Shown piece after piece: positions 1 to 13,650 of a stretch of DNA of 64,000 bases. A program made the position numbers and the translations under genes. The notes under the pieces are model-generated. The model searched no databases and had not been told where the DNA came from. It saw only the letters and a program-made list of their open reading frames with translations. This DNA is from Prosapia bicincta (lineage: Eukaryota > Arthropoda > Insecta > Hemiptera > Cercopidae). Positions within the stretch are counted from its first letter, which is position 1. Every line of letters starts with the position of its first letter. The stretch is taken from contig JBAIZL010000008.1 of NCBI GenBank assembly GCA_036971475.1, positions 31,120,219 to 31,184,218 on the forward strand, written 5' to 3'.

Positions 1-1875
1 AATCGCAAAATCCATGAACTATAATTCATGCATTTTTTTAGAGCAAATATATGACAATTGCGATAGCTCCTATAATAGTTATTATAGATCAATTCTAAGT
101 GCACAATGCGAATCTATGGTCGATTCTGCTTTTATTATGCCTTTTAAATGAGAAATCCTTTTTTTGTAGAAATCGCAAAATCCATGAACTATAATTCATT
201 TATTTTTTTTAGAGCAAATATATGACAATTGCAATAGCTCCTATAATAGTTATTACAGATCAATTCTAAGTGCACAATGCGAATCTATGGTCGATTCTGC
301 GTTTAATATGCCTTTTAAATGAGAAATCCATATTTTGTAAAAATCTAAAAATCCATGAACTATAATTCATGCATTTTTTTTAGTGCAAATATATGACAAT
401 TGCGATAGCTCCTATAATAGTTATTATAGATCAATTCTAAGTGCACAATGCGAATCTATGGTCGATTCTGCGTTTATTATGCCTTTTAAATGAGAAATCC
501 ATTTTTTGTAGAAATCGCAAATCCATGAACTATAATTCATGCATTTTTTTTTAGAGCAAATATATGACAATTGCGATAGCTCCTATAATAGTTATTATAG
601 ATCAATTCTAAGTGCACAATGCGAATCTATGGTCGATTCTGCGTATATTATGCCTTTTAAATAAGAAATCCTTTTTTTGTAGAAATCGCAAAATCCATGA
701 ACTATAATTCATGCATTTTTTTTAGAGCAAATATATGACAATTGCAATAGCTCATATAATAGTTATTACAGATCAATTCTAAGTGCACAAAGCGAATCTA
801 TGGTCGATTCTGCGTTTATTATGCCTTTTAAATGAGAAATCCATTTTTGTAGAAATCGCAAAATCCATCAACTATAATTCATGCATTTTTTTTAGAGCAA
901 ATATATGACAATTGCAATAGCTCCTATAATAGTTATTACAGATCAATTCTAAGTGCACAATGCGAATCTATGGTCGATTCTGCGTTTATTATGCCTTTTA
1001 AATGAGAAATCCATTTTTTGTAGAAATCTAAAAATCCATGAACTATAATTCATGCATTTTTTTAGAGGAAATATATGACAATTGCGATAGCTCCTATAAT
1101 ACTTATTATAGATCAATTCTAAGTGCACAATGCGAATCTATGGTCGATTCTGCGTTTATTATGCCTTTTAAATGAGAAATCCATTTTTTGTAGAAATCGC
1201 AAATCCATGAACTATAATTCATGCATTTTTTTTAGAGCAAATATATGACAATTGCGATAGCTCCTATAATAAATATTATAGATCAATTCTAAGTGCACAA
1301 TGCGAATCTATGGTCGATTCTGCGTTTATTATGCCTTTTAAATGAGAAATCCATTTTTGTAGAAATCGCAAAATCCATGAACTATAATTCATGCATTTTT
1401 TTTAGAGCAAATATATGACAATTGCGATAGCTCCTATAATAGTTATTATAGATCAATTCTAAGTGCACAATGCGAATCTATGGTCGATTCTGTGTTTATT
1501 ATGCCTTTTAAATGAGAAATCCATTTTTTGTAGAAATCGCAAAATCCATGAACTATAATTTATGCATTTTTTTTATAGCAAATATATGACAATTGCGATA
1601 GCTCCTATAATACTTATTATAGATCAATTCTAAGTGCACAATGCGAATCTATGGTCGATTCTGCGTTTATTATGCCTTTTAAATAAGAAATCCATTTTTT
1701 GTAGAAATCGCAAAATCCTTGAACTATAATTCATGCATTTTTTTTAGAGCAAATATATGACAATTGCGATAGCTCCTATAATAAATATTATAGATCAATT
1801 CAAAGTGCACAATGCGAATCTATGGTCGATTCTGCGTTTATTATGCCTTTTAAATGAGAAATCCATTTTTGTAGA

Positions 1876-2728
1876 AATCGCAAAATCCATGAACTATAAT
1901 TCATGCATTTTTTTTAGAGCAAATATATGACAATTGCGATAGCTCCTATAATAATAATTATAGATCAATTCTAAGTGCACAATGCGAATCTATGGTCGAT
2001 TCCGCGTATATTATGCCTTTTAAATGAGAAATCCATTTTTGTAGAAATCGCAAAATCCATCAACTATAATTCATGCATTTTTTTTAGAGCAAATATACGA
2101 CAATTGCGATAGCTCCTATAATAGTTATTATAGATCAATTCTAAGTGCACAATGCGAATCTATGGTCGATTCTGCGTTTATTATGCCTTTTAAATGAGAA
2201 ATCCTTTTTTTGTAGAAATCGCAAAATCCATGAACTATAATTCATGCATTTTTTTTAGAGCAAATATATGACAATTGCAATAGCTCCTATAATAGTTATT
2301 ACAGATCAATTCTAAGTGCACAATGCGAATCTATGGTCGATTCTGCGTTTATTATGCCTTTTAAATGAGAAATCCATTTTTTGTAGAAATCTAAAAATCC
2401 ATGAACTATAATTCATGCATTTTTTTAGAGGAAATATATGACAATTGCGATAGCTCCTATAATACTTATTATAGATCAATTCTAAGTGCACAATGCGAAT
2501 CTATGGTCGATTCTGCGTTTATTATGCCTTTTAAATGAGAAATCCATTTTTTGTAGAAATCGCAAAATCCATGAACTATAATTCATGCATTTTTTTTAGT
2601 GTAAATATATGACAATTGCGATAGCTCCTATAATACTTATTATAGATCAATTCTAAGTGCACAATGCGAATCTATGGTCGATTCTGCGTTTATTATGCCT
2701 TTTAAATGAGAAATCCATTTTTTGTAGA
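1876..2728 (+). repeat. Five-monomer block, copy 1 (paired with 4,604-5,456)
   Basis: Rare changes occur in the same order and at the same 2,728-bp offset in both copies: tccgcgtata at 2,001 and 4,729, then aaatatacga at 2,091 and 4,819, then a gcaatag/ttacag monomer, then ctaaaaatcc with gaggaaat. Flanking monomers differ, so the duplicated unit is about 853 bp. Confidence 0.8.
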
Positions 2729-4603
2729 AATCGCAAAATCCTTGAACTATAATTCATGCATTTTTTTTAGAGCAAATATATGACAATTGCGATAGCTCCT
2801 ATAATAGTTATTATAGATCAATTCTAAGTGCACAATGCGAATCTATGGTCGATTCTGCGTTTATTATGCCTTTTAAATGAGAAATCCTTTTTTTGTAGAA
2901 ATCACAAAATCCATGAACTATAATTCACGCATTTTTTTTAGAGCAAATATATGACAATTGCGATAGCTCATATAATAGTTATTACAGATCAATTCTAAGT
3001 GCACAAAGCGAATCTATGGTCGATTCTGCGTTTATTATGCCTTTTAAATGAGAAATCCATTTTTTGTAGAAATCGCAAAATCCATGAACTATAATTCATG
3101 CATTTTTTTAGAGCAAATATATGACAATTGCGATAGCTCCTATAATACTTATTATAGATCAATTCTAAGTGCACAAAGCGAATCTATGGTCGATTCTGCG
3201 TTTATTATGCCTTTTAAATGAGAAATCCATTTTTTGTAGAAATCGCAAAATCCATGAACTATAATTCATGCATTTTTTTTAGAGCAAATATATGACAATT
3301 GCAATAGCTCCTATAATAGTTATTACAGATCAATTCTAAGTGCACAATGCGAATCTATGGTCGATTCTGCGTTTATTATGCCTTTTAAATGAGAAATCCA
3401 TTTTTTGTAGAAATCTAAAAATCCATGAACTATAATTCATGCATTTTTTTAGAGGAAATATATGACAATTGCGATAGCTCCTATAATACTTATTATAGAT
3501 CAATTCTAAGTGCACAATGCGAATCTATGGTCGATTCTGCGTTTATTATGCCTTTTAAATGAGAAATCCATTTTTTGTAGAAATCGCAAAATCCATGAAC
3601 TATAATTCATGCATTTTTTTTAGTGCAAATATATGACAATTGCGATAGCTCCTATAATAGTTATTATAGATCAATTCTAAGTGCACAATGCGAATCTATG
3701 GTCGATTCTGCGTTAATTATGCCTTTTAAATGAGAAATCCATTTTTTGTAGAAATCGCAAATCCATGAAATATAATTCATGCATTTTTTTTAGAGCAAAT
3801 ATATGACAATTGCGATAGCTCCTATAATAAATATTATAGATCAATTCTAAGTGCACAATGCGAATCTATGGTCGATTCTGCGTTTATTATGCCTTTTAAA
3901 TGAGAAATCCATTTTTGTAGAAATCGCAAAATCCATCAACTATAATTCATGCATTTTTTTTAGAGCAAATATATGACAATTGCAATAGCTCCTATAATAG
4001 TTATTACAGATCAATTCTAAGTGCACAATGCGAATCTATGTCGATTCTGCGTTTATTATGCCTTTTAAATGAGAAATCCATTTTTTGTAGAAATCTAAAA
4101 ATCCATGAACTATAATTCATGCATTTTTTTTAGAGCAAATATATGACAATTGCGATAGCTCCTATAATAGTTATTATAGATCAATTCTAAGTGCACAATG
4201 CGAATCTATGGTCGATTCTGCGTTTATTATGCCTTTTAAATGAGAAATCCTTTTTTTGTAGAAATCGCAAAATCCATGAACTATAATTCATGCATTTTTT
4301 TTAGAGCAAATATATGACAATTGCGATAGCTCATATAATAGTTATTACAGATCAATTCTAAGTGCACAAAGGGAATCTATGGTCGATTCTGCGTTTATTA
4401 TGCCTTTTAAATGAGAAATCCATTTTTTGTAGAAATCGCAAAATCCATGAACTATAATTCATGCATTTTTTTAGAGCAAATATATGACAATTGCGATAGC
4501 TCCTATAATACTTATTATAGATCAATTCTAAGTGCACAAAGCGAATCTATGGTCGATTCTGCGTTTATTATGCCTTTTAAATGAGAAATCCATTTTTTGT
4601 AGA

Positions 4604-5456
4604 AATCGCAAAATCCATGAACTATAATTCATGCATTTTTTTTAGAGCAAATATATGACAATTGCGATAGCTCCTATAATAATAATTATAGATCAATTCT
4701 AAGTGCACAATGCGAATCTATGGTCGATTCCGCGTATATTATGCCTTTTAAATGAGAAATCCATTTTTGTAGAAATCGCAAAATCCATCAACTATAATTC
4801 ATGCATTTTTTTTAGAGCAAATATACGACAATTGCGATAGCTCCTATAATAGTTATTATAGATCAATTCTAAGTGCACAATGCGAATCTATGGTCGATTC
4901 TGCGTTTATTATGCCTTTTAAATGAGAAATCCTTTTTTTGTAGAAATCGCAAAATCCATGAACTATAATTCATGCATTTTTTTTAGAGCAAATATATGAC
5001 AATTGCAATAGCTCCTATAATAGTTATTACAGATCAATTCTAAGTGCACAATGCGAATCTATGGTCGATTCTGCGTTTATTATGCCTTTTAAATGAGAAA
5101 TCCATTTTTTGTAGAAATCTAAAAATCCATGAACTATAATTCATGCATTTTTTTAGAGGAAATATATGACAATTGCGATAGCTCCTATAATACTTATTAT
5201 AGATCAATTCTAAGTGCACAATGCGAATCTATGGTCGATTCTGCGTTTATTATGCCTTTTAAATGAGAAATCCATTTTTTGTAGAAATCGCAAAATCCAT
5301 GAACTATAATTCATGCATTTTTTTTAGTGCAAATATATGACAATTGCGATAGCTCCTATAATAGTTATTATAGATCGATTCTAAGTGCACAATGCGAATC
5401 TATGGTCGATTCTGCGTTAATTATGCCTTTTAAATGAGAAATCCATTTTTTGTAGA
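4604..5456 (+). repeat. Five-monomer block, copy 2 (paired with 1,876-2,728)
   Basis: Second copy of the 853-bp block, 16 monomers downstream of the first. The two differ near the end, where one copy reads agtgtaaat and the other agtgcaaat. Further downstream the sequences follow different variant orders. Confidence 0.8.
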
Positions 5457-5625
5457 AATCGCAAATCCATGAACTATAATTCATGCATTTTTTTTAGAGC
5501 AAATATATGACAATTGCGATAGCTCCTATAATAAATATTATAGATCAATTCTAAGTGCACAATGCGAATCTATGGTCGATTCTGCGTTTATTATGCCTTT
5601 TAAATGAGAAATCCATTTTTGTAGA

Positions 5626-6819
5626 AATCGCAAAATCCATCAACTATAATTCATGCATTTTTTTTAGAGCAAATATATGACAATTGCGATAGCTCCTATA
5701 ATAGTTATTATAGATCAATTCTAAGTGCACAATGCGAATCTATGGTCGATTCTGCGTTTATTATGCCTTTTAAATGAGAAATCCATTTTTTGTAGAAATC
5801 GCAAAATCCATGAACTATAATTTATGCATTTTTTTTATAGCAAATATATGACAATTGCGATAGCTCCTATAATACTTATTAGAGATCAATTCTAAGTGCA
5901 CAATGCGAATCTATGGTCGATTCTGCGTTTATTATGCCTTTTAAATGAGAAATCCATTTTTTGTAGAAATCGCAAAATCCTTGAACTATAATTCATGCAT
6001 TTTTTTTAGAGCAAATATATGACAATTGCGATAGCTCCTATAATAAATATTATAGATCAATTCTAAGTGCACAATGCGAATCTATGGTCGATTCTGCGTT
6101 TATTATGCCTTTTAAATGAGAAATCCATTTTTGTAGAAATCGCAAAATCCATCAACTATAATTCATGCATTTTTTTTAGAGCAAATATATGACAATTGCG
6201 ATAGCTCCTATAATAGTTATTATAGATCAATTCTAAGTGCACAATGCGAATCTATGGTCGATTCTGTGTTTATTATGCCTTTTAAATGAGAAATCCATTT
6301 TTTGTAGAAATCGCAAAATCCATGAACTATAATTTATGCATTTTTTTTATAGCAAATATATGACAATTGCGATAGCTCCTATAATACTTATTATAGATCA
6401 ATTCTAAGTGCACAATGCGAATCTATGGTCGATTCTGCGTTTATTATGCCTTTTAAATGAGAAATCCATTTTTTGTAGAAATCGCAAAATCCTTGAACTA
6501 TAATTCATGCATTTTTTTTAGAGCAAATATATGACAATTGCGATAGCTCCTATAATAGTTATTATAGATCAATTCAAAGTGCACAATGCGAATCTATGGT
6601 CGATTCTGCGTTTATTATGCCTTTTAAATGAGAAATCCATTTTCTGTAGAAATCGCAAATCCATGAACTATAATTCATGCATTTTTTTTAGAGCAAATAT
6701 ATGACAATTGCGATAGCTCCTATAATAAATATTATAGATCAATTCTAAGTGCACAATGCGAATCTATGGTCGATTCTGCGTTTATTATGCCTTTTAAATG
6801 AGAAATCCATTTTTGTAGA
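5626..6819 (+). repeat. Seven-monomer HOR, copy 1 (1,194 bp)
   Basis: Monomer order is catcaac, tttatgc (with tatagc), cttgaac, the same three again, then one plain monomer. The catcaac marker falls at 5,638, 6,150, 6,832, 7,344 and 8,025 (aaatcaac), giving alternating 3- and 4-monomer steps, hence a 7-monomer period. The monomer before tttatgc usually carries ctgtgttta. Confidence 0.8.
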
Positions 6820-8012
6820 AATCGCAAAATCCATCAACTATAATTCATGCATTTTTTTTAGAGCAAATATATGACAATTGCGATAGCTCCTATAATAGTT
6901 ATTATAGATCAATTCTAAGTGCACAATGCGAATCTATGGTCGATTCTGTGTTTATTATGCCTTTTAAATGAGAAATCCATTTTTTGTAGAAATCGCAAAA
7001 TCCATGAACTATAATTTATGCATTTTTTTTATAGCAAATATATGACAATTGCGATAGCTCCTATAAAACTTATTATAGATCAATTCTAAGTGCACAATGC
7101 GAATCTATGGTCGATTCTGCGTTTATTATGCCTTTTAAATGAGAAATCCATTTTTTGTAGAAATCGCAAAATCCTTGAACTATAATTCATGCATTTTTTT
7201 TAGAGCAAATATATGACAATTGCGATAGCTCCTATAATAAATATTATAGATCAATTCTAAGTGCACAATGCGAATCTATGGTCGATTCTGCGTTTATTAT
7301 GCCTTTTAAATGAGAAATCCTTTTTTGTAGAAATCGCAAAATCCATCAACTATAATTCATGCATTTTTTTTAGAGCAAATATATGACAATTGCGATAGCT
7401 CCTATAATAGTTATTATAGATCAATTCTAAGTGCACAATGCGAATCTATGGTCGATTCTGTGTTTATTATGCCTTTTAAATGAGAAATCCATTTTTTGTA
7501 GAAATCGCAAAATCCATGAACTATAATTTATGCATTTTTTTTATAGCAAATATGTGACAATTGCGATAGCTCCTATAATACTTATTATAGATCAATTCTA
7601 AGTGCACAATGCGAATCTATGGTCGATTCTGCGTTTATTATGCCTTTTAAATGAGAAATCCATTTTTTGTAGAAATCGCAAAATCCTTGAACTATAATTC
7701 ATGCATTTTTTTAGAGCAAATATATGACAATTGCGATAGCTCCTATAATAGTTATTATAGATCAATTCTAAGTGCACAATGCGAATCTATGGTCGATTCT
7801 GCGTTTATTATGCCTTTTAAATGAGAAATCCTTTTTTTGTAGAAATCGCAAAATCCATGAACTATAATTCATGCATTTTTTTTAGAGCAAATATATGACA
7901 ATTGCGATAGCTCCTATAATAAATATTATAGATCAATTCTAAGTGCACAATGCGAATCTATGGTCGATTCTGCGTTTATTATGCTTTTAAATAAGAAATC
8001 CATTTTTGTAGA
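6820..8012 (+). repeat. Seven-monomer HOR, copy 2
   Basis: Repeats the order of 5,626-6,819 at an offset of 1,194 bp. Near 7,985 a base is missing in atgcttttaaat, and the plain monomer at about 7,855 keeps cgcaaaatcc where copy 1 has cgcaaatcc. A partial third copy of three monomers (aaatcaac, tttatgc, cttgaac) follows up to about 8,524. Confidence 0.8.
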
Positions 8013-8696
8013 AATCGCAAAATAAATCAACTATAATTCATGCATTTTTTTTAGAGCAAATATATGACAATTGCGATAGCTCCTATAATAGTTATTATAG
8101 ATCAATTCTAAGTGCACAATGCGAATCTATGGTCGATTCTGTGTTTATTATGCCTTTTAAATGAGAAATACATTTTTTGTAGAAATCACAAAATCCATGA
8201 ACTATAATTTATGCATTTTTTTTATAGCAAATATATGACAATTGCGATAGCTCCTATAATACTTATTATAGATAAATTCTAAGTGCACAATGCGAATCTA
8301 TGGTCGATTCTGCGTTTATTATGCCTTTTAAATGAGAAATCCATTTTTTGTAGAAATCGCAAAATCCTTGAACTATAATTCATGCATTTTTTTTAGAGCA
8401 AATATATGACAATTGCGATAGCTCCTATAATAGTTATTATAGATCAATTCTAAGTGCACAAAGCGAATCTATGGTCGATTCTGCGATTATTATGCCTTTT
8501 AAATGAGAAATCCATTTTTTGTAGAAATCGCAAAATCCATAAACTATAATTTATGCATTTTTTTTAGAGCAAATATATGACAATTGCGATAGCTCCTATA
8601 ATACTTATTATAGATCAATTCTAACTGCACAATGCGAATCTATGGTCGATTCTGCGTTTATTATGCCTTTTAAATGAGAAATCCATTTTTTGTAGA

Positions 8697-9894
8697 AATC
8701 GCAAAATCCATGAACTATAATTCATGCATTTTTTTTAGAGCCAATATATGACAATTGCGATAGCTCCTATAATACTTATTATAGATCAATTGTAAGTGCA
8801 CAATGCGAATCTATGGTCGATTCTGCGTTTATTATGCCTTTTAAATGAGAAATCCATTTTTTGTAGAAATCGCAAAATCCATGAACTATAATTCATGCAT
8901 TTTTTTTAGAGCCAATATATGACAATTGCTATAGCTCCTATAATACTTATTATAGATCAATTCTAAGTGCACAATGCGAATCTATGGTCGATTCTGAGTT
9001 TATTATGCCTTTTAAATGAGAAATCCATTTTTTGTAGAAATCGCAAAATCCATCAACTATAATTCATGCATTTTTTTTAGAACAAATATATGACAATTGC
9101 GATAGCTCCTATAATACTTATTATAGATCAATTCTAAGTGCACAATGCGAATCTATGGTCGATTCTGAGTTTATTATGCCTTTTAAATGAGAAATCCATT
9201 ATTTGTAGAAATCGCAAAATCCATGAACTATAATTCATGCATTTTTTTTTTTGAGCAAATATATGACAATTACGATAGCTCCTATAATACTTATTATAGA
9301 TTAATTCTAAGTGTACAATGCGAATCTATGGTCGATTCTGCGTTTATTATGCCTTTTAAATGAGAAATCCATTTTTTGTAGAAATCGCAAAATCCATGAA
9401 CTATAATTCATGCATTTTTTTTAGAGCAAATATATGACAATTGCGATAGCTCCTATAATACTTATTATAGATCAATTCTAAGTGCACAATGCGAATCTAT
9501 ATTCGATTCTGCGTTTATTATGCCTTTTAAATGAGAAACCCATTTTTTATAGAAATCGCAAAATCCATGAACTATAATTCATGCATTTTTTGAGAGCAAA
9601 TATATGACAATTGCGATAGCTCCTATAATACTTATTATAGATCAATTCTAAGTGCACAATGCGAATCTATGGTCGATTCTGCGTTTATTATGCCTTTTAA
9701 ATGAGAAATCCATTTTTTGTAGAAATCGCAAAGTCCATGAACTATAATTCACGCATTTTTTTTAGAGCAAATATATGACAATTGCCATAGCTCCTATAAT
9801 ACTTATTATAAATCAATTCTAAGTGCACAATGGGAATCTATGGTCGATTCTGCGTTTATTATGCCTTTTAAATGAGAAATCCATTTTTTGTAGA
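8697..9894 (+). repeat. Seven-monomer block, copy 1 (paired with 10,408-11,606)
   Basis: Anchors shared at an offset of 1,711-1,712 bp: gagcc at 8,738 and 10,449, gaacaaat at 9,080 and 10,791, the T11 tract ending in ttgagc at about 9,242 and 10,953, ttaattctaagtgtac at 9,301 and 11,012, and aagtcc with cacgc at 9,731 and 11,443. Flanks differ on both sides. Confidence 0.8.
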
Positions 9895-10407
9895 AATCGC
9901 AAAATCCTTGAACTATAATTCATGCATTTTTTTTAGAGCAAATATATGACAATTGCGATAGCTCCTATAATACTTATTATAGATCAATTCTAAGTGCACA
10001 ATGCGAATCTATATTCGATTCTGCGTTTATTATGCCTTTTAAATGAGAAATCCATTTTTTGTAGAAATCGCAAAATCCATGAACTATAATTCATGCATTT
10101 TTTTTAGAGCCAATATATGACAATTGCGATAGCTCATATAATAGTTATTACAGATCAATTCTAAGTGCACAAAGCGAATCTATGGTCGATTCTGCGTTTA
10201 TTATGCCTTTTAAATGAGAAATCCATTTTTTGTAGAAATCGCAAAATCCATGAACTATAATTCATGCATTTTTTTTAGAGCAAATATATGACAATTGCGA
10301 TAGCTCCTATAATACTTATTATAGATCAATTCTAAGTGCACAATGCGAATCTATATTCGATTCTGCGTTTATTATGCCTTTTAAATGAGAAATCCATTTT
10401 TTGTAGA

Positions 10408-11606
10408 AATCGCAAAAACCATGAACTATAATTCATGCATTTTTTTTAGAGCCAATATATGACAATTGCGATAGCTCCTATAATACTTATTATAGATCAA
10501 TTCTAAGTGCACAATGCGAATCTATGGTCGATTCTGCGTTTATTATGCCTTTTAAATGAGAAATCCATTTTTTGTAGTAATCGCAAAATCCATGAACTAT
10601 AATTCATGCATTTTTTTTAGAGCCAATATATGACAATTGCTATAGCTCCTATAATACTTATTATAGATCAATTCTAAGTGCACAATGCGAATCTATGGTC
10701 GATTCTGAGTTTATTATGCTTTTTAAATGAGAAATCCATTTTTTGTAGAAATCGCAAAATCCATGAACTATAATTCATGCATTTTTTTTAGAACAAATAT
10801 ATGACAATTGCGATAGCTCCTATAATACTTATTATAGATCAATTCTAAGTGCACAATGCGAATCTATGGTCGATTCTGAGTTTATTATGCCTTTTAAATG
10901 AGAAATTAATTATTTGTAGAAATCGCAAAATCCATGAACTATAATTCATGCATTTTTTTTTTTGAGCAAATATATGACAATTACGATAGCTCCTATAATA
11001 CATATTATAGATTAATTCTAAGTGTACAATGCGAATCTATGGTCGATTCTGCGTTTATTATGCCTTTTAAATGAGAAATCCATTTTTTGTAGAAATCGCA
11101 AAATCCATGAACTATAATTCATGCATTTTTTTTAGAGCAAATATATGACAATTGCGATAGCTCCTATAATACTTATTATAGATCAATTCTAAGTGCACAA
11201 TGCGAATCTATATTCGATTCTGCGTTTATTATGCCTTTTAAATGAGAAACCCATTTTTTATAGAAATCGCAAAATCCATGAACTATAATTCATGCATTTT
11301 TTTTAGAGCCAATATATGACAAATGCGATAGCTCCTATAATACTTATTATAGATCAATTCTAAGTGCACAATGCGAATCTATGGTCGATTCTGCGTTTAT
11401 TATGCCTTTTAAATGAGAAATCCATTTTTTGTAGAAATCGCAAAGTCCATGAACTATAATTCACGCATTTTTTTTAGAGCAAATATATGACAATTGCCAT
11501 AGCTCCTATAATACTTATTATAGATCAATTCTAAGTGCACAATGCGAATCTATGGTCGATTCTGCGTTTATTATGCCTTTTAAATGAGAAATCCATTTTT
11601 TGTAGA
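10408..11606 (+). repeat. Seven-monomer block, copy 2 (paired with 8,697-9,894)
   Basis: Second copy of the same rare-variant series. Differences from copy 1 include catgaac for catcaac near 10,765, gagccaat with gacaaatgcg near 11,310, and loss of the gggaatc change. Copy divergence is visibly higher than between the blocks of the 50-60 kb region. Confidence 0.8.
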
Positions 11607-11929
11607 AATCGCAAAATCCATGAACTATAATTCATGCATTTTTTAGAGCAAATATATGACAATTGCGATAGCTCCTATAATACGTATTATAGATCAATTC
11701 TAAGTGCACAATGCGAATCTATGGTCGATTCTGCGTTTATTATGCCTTTTAAATGAGAAATCCATTTTTTGTAGAAATCGCAAAATCCATGAACTATAAT
11801 TCATACATTTTTTTTAGAGCAAACATATGACAAATGCGATAGCTCCTATAATACTTAATATAGGTCAATTCTAAGTGCACAATGCAAATCTATGGTCAAT
11901 TCTGCGTTTATTATGCCTTTTAAATGAGA

Positions 11930-13650
11930 AATCCATTTTTTGTAGAAATCGCATAATCCATGAACTATAATTCATGCATTTTTTTTACAGCAAATATATG
12001 ACAATTACGATAGCTCCTATAATAGTTATTATAGATCAATTCTAAGTGCACAATGCGAATCTATGGTCGATTCTGCGTTTATTATGCCTTTTAAATGAGA
12101 AATCCATTTTTTGTAGAAATCGCAAATCCATGAACTATAATTCATGCATTTTTTTTAGAGCAAATATATGACAATTGCGATAGCTCCTATAATAGTTATT
12201 ATAGATCAATTTTAAGTGCACAATGCGAATCTATGGTCGATTCTGTTTTTATTATGCCTTTTAAATGAAAAATCCATTTTTTGTAGAAATCGCAAAATCC
12301 ATGAACTATAATTTATGCATTTTTTTTATAGCAAATATATGACAATTGCGATAGCTCCTATAATACTTATTATAGATCAATTCTAAGTGCACAATGCGAA
12401 TCTATGGTCGATTCTGCGTTTATTATGCCTTTTAAATGAGAAATCCATTTTTTGTAGAAATCGCAAAATCCTTGAACTATAATTCATGCATTTTTTTTAG
12501 AGCAAATATATGACAATTGCGATAGCTCCTATAATAGTTATTATAGATCAATTCTAAGTGCACAATGCGAATCTATGGTCGATTCTGCGTTTATTATGCC
12601 TTTTAAATGAGAAATCCTTTTTTTGTAGAAATCGCAAAATCCATGAACTATAATTCATGCATTTTTTTTAGAGTAAATATATGACAATTGCGATAGCTCC
12701 TATAATAATTATTACAGATCAATTATAAGTGCACAATGCGAATCTATGGGCGATTCTGCGTTTATTATGCCTTTTAAATGAGAAATCCATTTTTTGTAGA
12801 AATCACAAAATCCATGAACTATAATTCATGCATTTTTTTTAGAGTAAATATATGACAATTGCGATAGCTCCTATAATAATTATTATAGATCAATTCTAAG
12901 TGCACAATGCGAATCTATGGTCGATTCTGCGTTTATTATGCCTTTTAAATGAGAAATCCATTTTTTGTAGAAATCGCAAAATCCATGAACTATAATTCAT
13001 GCATTTTTTTTAGAGCAAATATATGACAATTGCGATAGCTCCTATAATACTTATTAAAGATCAATTCTAAGTGCACAATGCGAATCTATGGTCGATTCTG
13101 CGTTTATTATGCCTTTTAAAAGAGAAATCCATTTTTGTAGAAATCGCAAAATCCATGAACTATAGTTCATGAATTATAATTCATGCATTTTTTTTAGAGC
13201 AAATATATGACAATTGCGATAGCTCCTATAATAATTATTATAGATCAATTCTAAGTGCACAATGCGAAACTATTGTCGATTCTGCGTTTATTATGCCTTT
13301 TATATGAGAAATCCTTTTTTTGTAGAAATCGCAAAATCCATGAACTATAATTCATGCATTTTTTTTAGAGTAAATATATGACAATTGCGATAGCTCCTAT
13401 AATAATTATTATAGATCAATTCTAAGTGCACAATGCGAATCTATGGTCGATTCTGCGTTTATTATGCTTCTTAAATGAGAAATCCATTTTTTGTAGAAAT
13501 CGCAAAATCCATGAACTATAACTCATGCATTTTTTTTAGAGCAAATATATGACAATTGCGATAGCTCCTATAATAATTATTATAGATCAATTCTAAGTGC
13601 ACAATGCGAATCTATGGTCGATTCTGCGTTTATTATGCCTTTTAAATGAG
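11930..13650 (+). repeat. Domain C: transitional monomers
   Basis: Holds about ten monomers of mixed type. Around 12,240-12,640 the A-type series returns (tgttttta, then tttatgc with tatagc, then cttgaac near 12,473, then gttattatag). This suggests either an older shared block or exchange with domain A. Dyad 2 is often the perfect attattatag form here. It also contains the insertion at 13,154-13,185. No gene seen. Confidence 0.65.
13154..13185. other. 14-bp insertion creating two overlapping perfect palindromes
   Basis: Dyad 1 is expanded here. The sequence reads catgaactatagttcatg (13,154-13,171), a perfect 18-bp palindrome, and then catgaattataattcatg (13,168-13,185), a second perfect palindrome sharing the middle catg. 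A normal monomer has a single 18-bp dyad, so 14 bp were gained. The same monomer also has only T5 in the tract before gtag. Confidence 0.9.

Larger units (their letters stand above)
1..8524 (+). repeat. Domain A of the array (about 50 monomers)
   Basis: Marked by variants rare elsewhere: ctaaaaatcc (near 343, 1,024, 2,387, 3,411, 4,092 and 5,117), catcaac, cttgaac, gttattatag or aaatattatag at dyad 2, and cacaaagcg. The left part mixes overlapping block duplications at 8-, 10- and 16-monomer spacing. For example gcacaaag at 3,001 and 3,171 recurs at 4,364 and 4,534 (offset 1,363), and cgttaattat at 3,711 recurs at 5,414 (offset 1,703). The right limit is where the catcaac/tttatgc/cttgaac cycle stops. 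No gene seen. Confidence 0.8.
8525..11930 (+). repeat. Domain B of the array (about 20 monomers)
   Basis: Marked by gagccaat, gctatag, ctgagtttat, gaatctatattcg and gaaaccc with ttttttatag, with dyad 2 mostly in the cttattatag form. It contains the 10-monomer-spaced duplication listed separately. Near 10,907 one copy reads aaattaattatttgtag where the other reads aaatccattatttgtag. No gene seen. Confidence 0.75.
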
